A stretch of DNA of 6,083 nucleotides from JBBRMQ01 sp038230775 (GTDB lineage: Bacteria > Acidobacteriota > Thermoanaerobaculia > Gp7-AA8), in the NCBI GenBank assembly GCA_038230775.1, contig JBBRMQ010000252.1:1-6083 (forward strand). Reading direction: 5' to 3'. The position numbers were made by a program, and so were the translations under genes. The notes beneath the pieces are model-generated. The model made no database searches and was not told where the DNA came from. It saw only the letters and a program-made list of their open reading frames with translations. This document shows positions 1-5,476 of this stretch, piece by piece (position 1 is the first letter of the stretch; each line of letters starts with the position of its first letter).

Positions 1-2040
1 CGCAGCGACATCTTCTCGTTCGGAGCGATGCTCTACGAGATGGTCACCGGACGTCGCGCGTTCGATGCGCAGTCACGCATGAGCGTCATCAGCGCGATCC
101 TCAACGACACGCCGGCTCTCGACGACGTGCCGGAATCGATCCGCCGGATCGTTCGCAAGTGTGTCGAGAAAAATTCGGATGACCGCTGGCAGTCGGCGGC
201 GGATCTCCGCGACGAACTGCTGTGGATCGGATCATCGTCCGAGACTACCGCCGCCGTACGTGCGGCAGCGCCGCGAGTGTGGCCGTGGATCGCCGCGGCG
301 GCTGCGGCAGTGGCTGTCGCGGTGACCGTGGCCGCGCTGTCGTTCCACCGCACACCGCAGGCCCCATCGGGACAGCCGTTCCGGTTCGGCCTAACGCCGC
401 CCGCGGGAACGAGTTTCACGCAGAGGGCGACGAACGGTGAGCTGGCTGTGTCGCCGGACGGCAAGTCCATCGCGTTCGCGGCATTGCAGGGCGGACAACG
501 AACGCTCTACGTTCGTCCGCTCAACGAACTGACGGGGCGGGCCATCAGCGGAACCAGCGGTGCGATGTCGCCGTTCTGGTCACCCGATTCGCGATGGATC
601 GGTTTCTTTGCCGGCGGGAGCATGAAGAAGGTCGCGCTGGAAGGCGGCCCGGTGCAGGCGATCTGTCCCGCGGTCGGAGGCTCCGCAAGCTGGGGCACGC
701 AGGGAATGATCATTTTCGCCGAGTGGGGACCGGGGACTGATGAGGGAATCGAGGCCGTCCCGGAAAATGGCGGCAAGATCACGGTGGTGACGGACCACGA
801 CGGGTGGCATTACTGGCCGTCGTTCCTGCGGGACGGGAAACGTTTCCTGTACACCCTGAACCACGGCGCGCGTCCGGGAACCGGCCTCTATCTCGCGTCG
901 ATCGACGGCGGCAAGCCGATCCTGATCGCACCGCACGCGAGACGCGGTGAGGCAGCGGCCGACGATTGGATTTTCTATGGTCGCGACGATGCGCTGGTGA
1001 AGCAGAAGCTCGACGTGGCTGCGGGCCGCATGAGCGGCGAAGCCATCACGGTCGCCGAGCACGTGTTCAGTTTCCTCCCGACGGGAAACTCGAATTTCAG
1101 CATCGATCGCGCGGGTGACGTCGTGGCCTACCAGCGCGCGCCCGTCGACACGCAGCTCGTGTGGCGCGATCGCGACGGGCACGAGACCGGCCGCATCAAG
1201 ATGATGCTGTCGCTGCGGAAATACCGGCTGTCGGCGGACGGGCGTCGCATCGCCATCGATCAATTCGAACCGGCGAGCGGCGTCTCCAACATCTGGATGT
1301 ACGACCTCGGCCGCGATGTGATCAGCCGCGTGACCTCGCGCCCATTCGGGTCTTTTTCCCCGATCTGGATGCCCGGCGGCCACGACCTCGTGATCGCGGA
1401 CGTATCGCCCTCGCACGAGACCGATCCGCCGCAGCTGGCCATCGTCTCGCTCTCGAGCGGAGTGACGAAGACGCTGATGGTCAATGACGGTGTTGCCCGG
1501 CCGACGGATGTCACGCCCGATGGCCGTCAGGTCGTCTACACGATCGATCGCGGACACGGCAAGGACATCGAGTTGTTCTCGACCAGCGGCGACGGAAAGA
1601 AGACGCCGCTCCAGGCCTCGCAATTCAACGAGGGGAATGGGGCGCTCGACGCCAGCGGACGATGGCTCGCATTCGAGTCCGACGATTCTGGACAACCCGA
1701 GGTGTACGTAAGGGCGATGGGCGGCGACGGGGAGAAGACGCGCGTCTCGACCGACGGCGGCACCGAGCCGCGATGGAGTCACAACGGCCGTGAGCTGTTC
1801 TATCTCGCATCGGACGGAATGTTGATGAGCGTGCCAGTGACCACGTCAGGCTCGATGACGATCGGAAAACCGACGGCGCTCTTCCCGATCACATCCGCCG
1901 GAATGATGGAGCTGGAGGAAGTCGGCCTCAGCCACTACGACATCGCGCCCGACGACCAGCACATTCTCGCGCGCGAGATTCCGGGCGGGAGGGATGAGGC
2001 GCCGGTGGTGGTTATCTGCGGCGCTGGCGCGCCGCGTTGA
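1..2040 (+). CDS. Membrane Ser/Thr protein kinase with C-terminal PD40/WD40-like propeller (5'-truncated)
   Basis: The reading frame is open from base 1, so the N-terminus lies outside the window; 679 residues are visible. Residues 1-21 are kinase subdomain IX (RSDIFSFGAMLYEMVTGRRAF-like, conserved Asp3), and the subdomain XI Arg is at about residue 62 in DRWQSAADL. The ATP-binding and catalytic loops are upstream and unseen. A single hydrophobic helix, rich in Ala and Val, spans about residues 93-115. It is followed by an extracytoplasmic beta-propeller region with PD40-type strand motifs near residues 148 (SPDGKSIAF), 190 (FWSPDSRWIGFF), 272, 408 (SADGRRIAI), 453, 501 (TPDGRQVVY), 547 (DASGRWLAFES) and 589 (RWSHNGRELFYL). 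This architecture is common in Acidobacteriota. The propeller is presumed to sense a ligand or partner and signal to the cytoplasmic kinase, but the ligand is unknown. The C-terminus ends inside an inverted repeat, and its last residues look atypical for the family. Confidence 0.93.
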   Translation, partial: RSDIFSFGAMLYEMVTGRRAFDAQSRMSVISAILNDTPALDDVPESIRRIVRKCVEKNSDDRWQSAADLRDELLWIGSSSETTAAVRAAAPRVWPWIAAAAAAVAVAVTVAALSFHRTPQAPSGQPFRFGLTPPAGTSFTQRATNGELAVSPDGKSIAFAALQGGQRTLYVRPLNELTGRAISGTSGAMSPFWSPDSRWIGFFAGGSMKKVALEGGPVQAICPAVGGSASWGTQGMIIFAEWGPGTDEGIEAVPENGGKITVVTDHDGWHYWPSFLRDGKRFLYTLNHGARPGTGLYLASIDGGKPILIAPHARRGEAAADDWIFYGRDDALVKQKLDVAAGRMSGEAITVAEHVFSFLPTGNSNFSIDRAGDVVAYQRAPVDTQLVWRDRDGHETGRIKMMLSLRKYRLSADGRRIAIDQFEPASGVSNIWMYDLGRDVISRVTSRPFGSFSPIWMPGGHDLVIADVSPSHETDPPQLAIVSLSSGVTKTLMVNDGVARPTDVTPDGRQVVYTIDRGHGKDIELFSTSGDGKKTPLQASQFNEGNGALDASGRWLAFESDDSGQPEVYVRAMGGDGEKTRVSTDGGTEPRWSHNGRELFYLASDGMLMSVPVTTSGSMTIGKPTALFPITSAGMMELEEVGLSHYDIAPDDQHILAREIPGGRDEAPVVVICGAGAPR

Positions 2041-2116
2041 CGGTGGTCGGTGGTCGGTTGTCCACGCCCGCCCGGGGCCAGCTTCTGACAACCGACAACC
2101 GACAACCGTCAACGCG
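2033..2116. repeat. Heptad-based inverted repeat, 30-bp arms
   Basis: The left arm (2033-2062) and right arm (2087-2116) are complementary at 28 of 30 positions, separated by a 24-base GC-rich loop. The right arm contains three perfect tandem copies of GACAACC (2087-2107). The left arm holds the matching units CGGTGGT, CGGTGGT and CGGTTGT (2041-2061); the two G/T differences give the only mismatches. The left arm includes the stop codon of the upstream kinase gene (2038-2040). The transcript could form a very stable hairpin, so the element may act as a terminator or mRNA 3'-end stabiliser. It could also be a dispersed repeat. No T-tract follows, so it is not a classical intrinsic terminator. 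Confidence 0.85.
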
Positions 2117-2130
2117 CGGCGAAGCCGCGC
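2114..2130. terminator. GC hairpin, possible factor-assisted terminator
   Basis: GCGCGGC (2114-2120), loop GAA, GCCGCGC (2124-2130) form a perfect 7-bp stem. The hairpin overlaps the last three bases of the larger inverted repeat and ends one base before the TAG of a candidate minus-strand microORF (2132-2134). There is no T-run on either side. The placement is terminator-like, mainly for the minus strand. A functional role is inferred. Confidence 0.45.
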
Positions 2131-2131
2131 A

Positions 2132-2230
2132 CTAAGGAACCGGGCAGATCCCGTGCAACATCTGCCAGGCGAAAGAAGCGACCACCAGAGTGATGAAGAG
2201 GACATACAGCGGAGCAAGTCGTTTGCGCAC
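2132..2230 (-). CDS. Candidate 32-residue single-span membrane microprotein
   Basis: From a GTG at 2228-2230 the minus strand reads M-R-K-R-L-A-P, then a strongly hydrophobic segment (LYVLFITLVVASFAW), then QMLHGICPVP and TAG. A basic start followed by one helix of about 18 residues and a short polar tail is typical of small inner-membrane proteins. GC at codon third positions is about 69% by my count. The stop lies one base from the 2114-2130 hairpin, as expected of a gene end. Against it: no clear Shine-Dalgarno sequence precedes the GTG, the frame stays open upstream to 2326, and it would overlap or nearly abut the start of the DUF2127 gene on the other strand. I do not recognise a family. 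It could be a chance frame. Confidence 0.35.
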   Translation of the reverse strand: MRKRLAPLYVLFITLVVASFAWQMLHGICPVP

Positions 2231-2240
2231 GCAGGATTCA

Positions 2241-2633
2241 ATGCTGCGGCTGATCGCGGCATTCCGCCTGGCCAAGGCCGCGCTGCTGATCGCGGCGGGA
2301 ATCGAGCTGTTGCGACCGCTGCACATTCCCGAATGGGTCGCGCGCTTCCCTCAGGTCATGGCGTTCGTCTGGAAGCTCGAGGATCCGCACCGGAAGCATC
2401 TTGTCGCTGCCGTGGCATTCGCATATGCGGCTTTGTTCATTACTGAAGGAACCGGGCTGTGGCTGGAAAAGAAATGGGCGGAGTACCTCACCATCGTCGC
2501 CACTGCATCGTTTCTCCCGTTCGAGATCTACGAGGCGGTGAAGAAAGTTACGGTACTCCGCGTTTCGGTGCTGGTGATCAACGCTGCGATCGTCATCTAT
2601 CTCTGGTGGAATGTGCGCCACCGGGAAGACTAG
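2241..2633 (+). CDS. DUF2127-family integral membrane protein
   Basis: This is a 130-residue protein with about four hydrophobic segments, near residues 3-24, 53-73, 79-97 and 104-123. The family signature is visible as FRLAKAALLIAAG at the N-terminus, then TEGTGLWLEKKWAEYLTIV, FLPFEIYEAVKKVT and VLVINAAIVIYLWW, which together match the predicted membrane family DUF2127. The biochemical role of this family is unknown. I chose ATG 2241 because AGGA (2233-2236) precedes it and the conserved domain begins at once. A GTG at 2190 or ATG at 2193 would add 16-17 unconserved residues (VMKRTYSGASRLRTQDS) with no good ribosome site, but cannot be excluded. The stop overlaps that of the convergent csbD-type gene in a CTAG palindrome, so no spacer separates the two gene ends. 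Confidence 0.85.
   Translation: MLRLIAAFRLAKAALLIAAGIELLRPLHIPEWVARFPQVMAFVWKLEDPHRKHLVAAVAFAYAALFITEGTGLWLEKKWAEYLTIVATASFLPFEIYEAVKKVTVLRVSVLVINAAIVIYLWWNVRHRED
2630..2633. other. Shared palindromic CTAG stop of convergent genes
   Basis: The plus-strand gene stops with TAG at 2631-2633. The minus-strand CsbD gene stops with TAG read from 2632-2630. The self-complementary CTAG therefore ends both genes, which overlap by four bases tail to tail. Any terminator for either gene must lie inside the other gene's coding sequence. Confidence 0.95.
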
Positions 2634-2884
2634 AGCCCGCGGATCTCGCGCTCGACTTCGGCCTCGTTCCACTTGGCCTTGCCGTATTTTTCCTGAAGCT
2701 TGCCGATGAGACGGTCCTTGTGTCCGGCGATGTGTTCGATGTCGTCGCCGGTCAGAAGTCCCCACTTCTCGCGGACTTTGCCCTTGACCTGGTTCCAGTT
2801 GCCCTGAAGCGTGTCCCAAACGGATCCAGCCTGCTGCCGGTCGAGGCGATCAGACTCCGGAGTTCGATTCGTATCGTTTTTCAT
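2630..2884 (-). CDS. CsbD-family general stress protein
   Basis: This 84-residue, highly charged, soluble protein has the CsbD signature. Residues 26-47 contain LQGNWNQVKGKVREKWG followed by LTGDD, and the stretch to about residue 77 contains HKDRLIGKLQEKYGKAKW and NEAEVEREI. The N-terminal 20 residues (MKNDTNRTPESDRLDRQQAG) are polar and probably disordered. CsbD proteins are small, hydrophilic, stress-induced proteins (sigma-B regulated in Bacillus, abundant under stress in enterobacteria); their molecular activity is unknown. The start at 2884 is well supported by GGAGG (2891-2895) six bases upstream. The gene is divergent from the response regulator, with a 67-bp shared upstream region, and overlaps the DUF2127 gene at its 3' end. 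The ribosome site falls inside a small inverted repeat, which may affect translation. Confidence 0.93.
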   Translation of the reverse strand: MKNDTNRTPESDRLDRQQAGSVWDTLQGNWNQVKGKVREKWGLLTGDDIEHIAGHKDRLIGKLQEKYGKAKWNEAEVEREIRGL

Positions 2885-2887
2885 GGT

Positions 2888-2900
2888 GGTCCTCCGGACC
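2888..2900 (-). promoter_or_regulatory. Shine-Dalgarno of csbD-type gene within a small hairpin
   Basis: On the minus strand GGTCC (2900-2896), loop GGA, GGACC (2892-2888) form a perfect 5-bp stem. The GGAGG ribosome site (2895-2891) spans the loop and the 3' arm, so folding would partly hide it. The structure is seen in the sequence. A temperature- or stress-sensitive role is speculation, and the short stem may be fortuitous. Confidence 0.35.
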
Positions 2901-2951
2901 GATAAAGAGCAATCTCCGCACCATTTTGGCGTATGCTTTTGCCTCCCTTCC

Positions 2952-3344
2952 ATGCCAGAAAAAAAACCGATGGTGCTCATCGTCGATGACAACGACACGA
3001 TGAGGAAGTTGCTTGTGCTCGAGCTCGGTCAGGACACCCGGCTGCGCATCGAGAGCGCCCGCACCGGTGAGGAAGGGCTGCGGAAAGCTGTCGATCCCGA
3101 GTGCGCGGTCATCGTTCTGGACATGATTCTGCCGGATACGGATGGGCTGCAGTTCATCGAGCGCCTGAAAGAATTGCGCGGAGAGAACCCGCCCTCCGTC
3201 ATCGCCATCACCGGGGCGTCGCAGTCGCTCGTCCCTGACGCGATCATCGAGGGAACGCATCGCGGGTTGGTGAGCGCGGTGTTTCGCAAGCCGTTCGACC
3301 GCCAGAAGCTGCGCGAGACCGTCGCGTTCTGCGCGAACGCGTAG
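2952..3344 (+). CDS. Stand-alone receiver-domain response regulator (CheY/Spo0F-like)
   Basis: This 130-residue protein consists of one receiver domain with no output domain. Key residues are present: the acidic pair Asp12-Asp13 in VLIVDDND, phospho-acceptor Asp57 in VIVLDMILPDTDG, Thr87 in AITGAS and Lys113 in FRKPF. It should be phosphorylated at Asp57 by a histidine kinase or a phosphorelay protein and then act by protein-protein contact. No cognate histidine kinase is in the window; the nearby kinases are Hanks-type. ATG 2952 gives a normal receiver N-terminus (MPEKKPMVLIVDDND). The bases before it are pyrimidine-rich with no Shine-Dalgarno, so the mRNA may be leaderless or the start may be ATG 2970. 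The frame continues upstream to 2811, but that part lies antisense to csbD. The gene is divergent from csbD and convergent with the downstream kinase gene. Confidence 0.92.
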   Translation: MPEKKPMVLIVDDNDTMRKLLVLELGQDTRLRIESARTGEEGLRKAVDPECAVIVLDMILPDTDGLQFIERLKELRGENPPSVIAITGASQSLVPDAIIEGTHRGLVSAVFRKPFDRQKLRETVAFCANA

Positions 3345-3395
3345 TGTGGGGCCAGCCCTTCGGCTGGCCGGCCAGCCAGAGGGCTGGCCCCACAC
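3344..3395. repeat. Nested 52-bp palindrome between convergent stops, probable bidirectional terminator
   Basis: Perfect 15-bp arms GTGTGGGGCCAGCCC (3344-3358) and its complement (3381-3395) enclose a perfect 16-bp palindrome, GGCTGGCCGGCCAGCC (3362-3377). Only two base pairs of the whole 52-bp element mismatch. It can fold as one long hairpin or as two adjacent 8-bp hairpins, GGCCAGCC-cttc-GGCTGGCC (3350-3369) and GGCCAGCC-agag-GGCTGGCC (3370-3389). The element begins on the last base of the response-regulator stop and ends one base before the TAA of the convergent kinase gene (3397-3399). It lacks a T-tract. A bidirectional terminator or 3'-end stabiliser is the likeliest role; a dispersed repeat family is the alternative. 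Confidence 0.88.
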
Positions 3396-3396
3396 C

Positions 3397-4812
3397 TTAC
3401 TGCTTGGACGGCGGCTTTTTCGCCGGCGGCTTCGTCGCCGGCGGCGCGTCTCCGCGGTGGAAGATTCGATTCCACATCGAGCGCTTCTTCGGTTCCTCGG
3501 GAGGAGCCTGCGCGGGTTTGGCCGGCAACGGCCGGGACTTGGACGCGTGCGACGTGACGGTCGTTTTCGCCTTTGCGGCTTCCAGACGCTTCGCCGCTTC
3601 CGCGCGTCCAGCGGTTGCGGCGAGGTTCCCGGGATACTTCTGAAGGAGCACGTCGTACGCGCTGAGCGCCTCGTCGTAGCGTCCGGCCTCGGCGAGTGAC
3701 CTCGCGTTCGCCAGCGAGTGTTTCTTCGTCGCGAAATCGGTTCGCTGCACAACGGTGATCACGCCCATCGGCTGCGGGTCGGTCTCCATCTGGATCGCGA
3801 CGGCCCAGGCTGCGATCGGAATCACGAGTGCGGCCAGAACACCCCAGAACATCGCCGCAGAAATGGCCCCCGTTCGTACCGTCGTGCCGGTTGGCCCGGT
3901 GGCGATGGTCTCGATCGCAGGCTCGGGCCCGAGTTGTTCGATGCGCTGCGGAGTGACCGCCGGGACGTTGGCTCGCAGCTTCTGCAGATCGTTGAGCGCC
4001 GCCGTCGCCGATTCGAATCGCGCTGCGGGCGCTTTGGCGAACAGGCGCTTCACGAAATCGGCAACGGCCGGTGGAACGCTCTGATTCGCTTCGCTCGCCG
4101 GCTGCGGATCCTTCTCGACCACGTTGCGGAGAATGCCGCTGACGTCCGGGCTGGCAAATGGCTTGAGCCCGGTTAACATCTCGTAGAAGACGACGCCGAC
4201 CGAGAAGAGGTCCGACTTCGTCGTGACCGGTGCGCACTTCACCTGCTCCGGAGACATGTAATTCGGAGTGCCGAGCATCGAGCCGACGGCGGTGAGGTTC
4301 GAATCAACGGGCCTCGCGATTCCGAAGTCCGCGAGCTTGGCCTGCCCATCGGAGGTGACGAGGATGTTCGCCGGCTTGATGTCGCGATGGATGATGCCCT
4401 TGCTGTGCGCATACGCCAGCCCGCGGAGAATGTCATCGCCCAGCCGCAGAGCTTCGTCGAGAGGAAGCGGCTTCGAGCGCTTCAGCCGGTCCTTGAGCGA
4501 CTCGCCGTCGACGTATTCGGTGGCCAGATACGAGATGACGTTGTTCTCGTAACCCGGCTCGTACAACGTGACGATGTTCGGGTGCTGCAACGCGCCGACG
4601 ACTTCCGCCTCGCGCTGCAGCCGTTTATAGAACTCGTTGGCCTCGCTCTCGTCCTCGAACTTCTGATCGACCTGGACGGTCTTCAGTGCGACCTTGCGCC
4701 CGATCCGGCGGTCGCGGGCGAGGTACACCATGCCCATCGCGCCCCGTCCGAGAACGGACTCCACGTCGTACTGGCCGAAACTCCGGCTCTCGTTGGAAGC
4801 CACTTCCGCCAT
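3397..4812 (-). CDS. Transmembrane Hanks-type Ser/Thr protein kinase with TPR-like tail
   Basis: This 471-residue protein is a complete kinase. The glycine loop is LGRGAMGMVYLA (21-32), the ATP lysine is Lys44 in VALK, and the helix-C Glu is Glu68 or Glu70. The catalytic loop is HRDIKPAN (142-149, Asp144), DFG is at 162-164, the activation-segment end is GTPNYMSPEQ (181-190), subdomain IX has Asp201, and Arg265 lies in subdomain XI. All catalytic residues are present, so it should be active. A single membrane helix lies at about 317-340. The distal part has one TPR-like helical pair (about 366-405, LAEAGRYDEALSAYDVLLQKYP) and a Lys/Pro-rich end (KPPAKKPPSK). The Met at 4812 places the kinase fold 15-20 residues in, as is usual; its ribosome site is weak. 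The gene is divergent from the hydrolase gene and convergent with the response regulator. Substrates cannot be deduced. Confidence 0.95.
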   Translation of the reverse strand: MAEVASNESRSFGQYDVESVLGRGAMGMVYLARDRRIGRKVALKTVQVDQKFEDESEANEFYKRLQREAEVVGALQHPNIVTLYEPGYENNVISYLATEYVDGESLKDRLKRSKPLPLDEALRLGDDILRGLAYAHSKGIIHRDIKPANILVTSDGQAKLADFGIARPVDSNLTAVGSMLGTPNYMSPEQVKCAPVTTKSDLFSVGVVFYEMLTGLKPFASPDVSGILRNVVEKDPQPASEANQSVPPAVADFVKRLFAKAPAARFESATAALNDLQKLRANVPAVTPQRIEQLGPEPAIETIATGPTGTTVRTGAISAAMFWGVLAALVIPIAAWAVAIQMETDPQPMGVITVVQRTDFATKKHSLANARSLAEAGRYDEALSAYDVLLQKYPGNLAATAGRAEAAKRLEAAKAKTTVTSHASKSRPLPAKPAQAPPEEPKKRSMWNRIFHRGDAPPATKPPAKKPPSKQ

Positions 4813-4856
4813 GGTCTTTGTGCACTGATCCTAACAAAGGATGCAACACGGGGACG

Positions 4857-4865
4857 TGATATATG
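4857..4865 (+). promoter_or_regulatory. Possible extended -10 promoter for the hydrolase-glnS unit
   Basis: TGATATATG matches the extended -10 form TG-n-TATAAT at the TG and at four of six hexamer positions. It is the most AT-rich spot between the divergent kinase and hydrolase genes. No convincing -35 lies 17 bp upstream. Transcription from it would begin at about 4871-4874, next to ATG 4874, suggesting a leaderless message. This rests on motif inspection only. Confidence 0.25.
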
Positions 4866-4873
4866 CCCCTTTC

Positions 4874-5476
4874 ATGATGGTCCTGGCCCTCGCCACCTTC
4901 CTTGCCCTCGGCGACTCGTACACGATCGGGGAGAGCGTCCCGCCCGCGGACCGCTTCCCAAATCAGCTCGCCCGGGCGCTGAAAACGCACGAACCGGCGA
5001 TCATCGCGAAGACCGGGTGGACGACAGATGAGCTCGATACGGCGATCAATGCGGCAAAGCCGAAGGGCCCCTTCGACCTGGTCACGCTGCTGATCGGCGT
5101 CAACAACCAATACCGCGGCCGCAGCGCCGACGAGTACAAGAAGCAGTTCGATGCGCTGCTCAAGCGTGCGATCGGATTTGCCGGCGGCCGGCCGGCGCGC
5201 GTCATCGTGGTCTCGATTCCCGACTGGGGCGTGACGCCGTTCGCATCGGGTCGCGATCGCAAGAAGATCGCCGCCGAGATCGACGCCTTCAACGCGATCA
5301 ACCGGAAGGAAGCGATTCATGCTGGCGCGCGTTACGCCGACATCACGCCGGTCTCCCGCCATGCGGCAACCGACGCCTCGCTGGTCGCGCACGACGGGCT
5401 GCATCCCTCGGCAAGAATGTACGCAGAGTGGGTCGGTGTGATTCTGCCCATCGCCCGCGACGCACTGAAAAAATGA
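4874..5476 (+). CDS. SGNH/GDSL-type hydrolase (esterase/lipase family)
   Basis: This protein has 200 residues from ATG 4874. Block I is LALGDSYTIGE with nucleophile Ser15, the block II Gly is Gly48 in KTGWTT, and block III GxN is IGVNNQ (Asn77). Block V is DGLHPS, with the catalytic Asp174 and His177. Ser, Gly, Asn and His are thus all present and the enzyme should be an active ester hydrolase; the substrate (lipid, acyl or acetyl ester) cannot be told. The nine residues before LALGDS are hydrophobic (MMVLALATF) but too short for a convincing signal peptide, so it is probably cytoplasmic. The frame also has ATG 4841, GTG 4856 and ATG 4877. I chose 4874 because the N-terminal residues added by 4841 (MQHGDVIYAPF) look unconserved, although no start has a good ribosome site. 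Its TGA overlaps the ATG of glnS, so the two are probably co-transcribed. Confidence 0.9.
   Translation: MMVLALATFLALGDSYTIGESVPPADRFPNQLARALKTHEPAIIAKTGWTTDELDTAINAAKPKGPFDLVTLLIGVNNQYRGRSADEYKKQFDALLKRAIGFAGGRPARVIVVSIPDWGVTPFASGRDRKKIAAEIDAFNAINRKEAIHAGARYADITPVSRHAATDASLVAHDGLHPSARMYAEWVGVILPIARDALKK

Noticed and set aside
580..1782. 400-residue open frame on the minus strand inside the kinase-propeller gene
   Set aside because: It is antisense to a clear PD40 propeller coding region. Its composition is Arg/Val/Ala-rich with no recognisable motif, as expected of a GC-rich shadow frame.
2074..2082. GGGGCCAGC in the first repeat's loop, also found in the second palindrome (3348-3356)
   Set aside because: Nine bases shared between GC-rich sequences is weak evidence of a common origin.
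2959..2966. Run of eight A residues just after the response-regulator start, a possible slippage site
   Set aside because: It encodes ordinary Glu-Lys-Lys codons, and a second in-frame ATG follows at 2970. Nothing else suggests programmed slippage.
3407..3446. Apparent GCCGGCGGC tandem repeat
   Set aside because: It is explained by the Lys/Pro/Ala-rich C-terminal codons of the minus-strand kinase.
2850..3752. 300-residue Arg-rich minus-strand frame
   Set aside because: It runs antisense through the receiver gene and the palindrome and has no domain-like sequence; it is a shadow.
3029..4237. 402-residue minus-strand frame overlapping the kinase gene and the response regulator
   Set aside because: It is out of frame with a complete, motif-bearing kinase on the same strand. 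The product is low-complexity Arg/Gly/Ser-rich and crosses the terminator palindrome.
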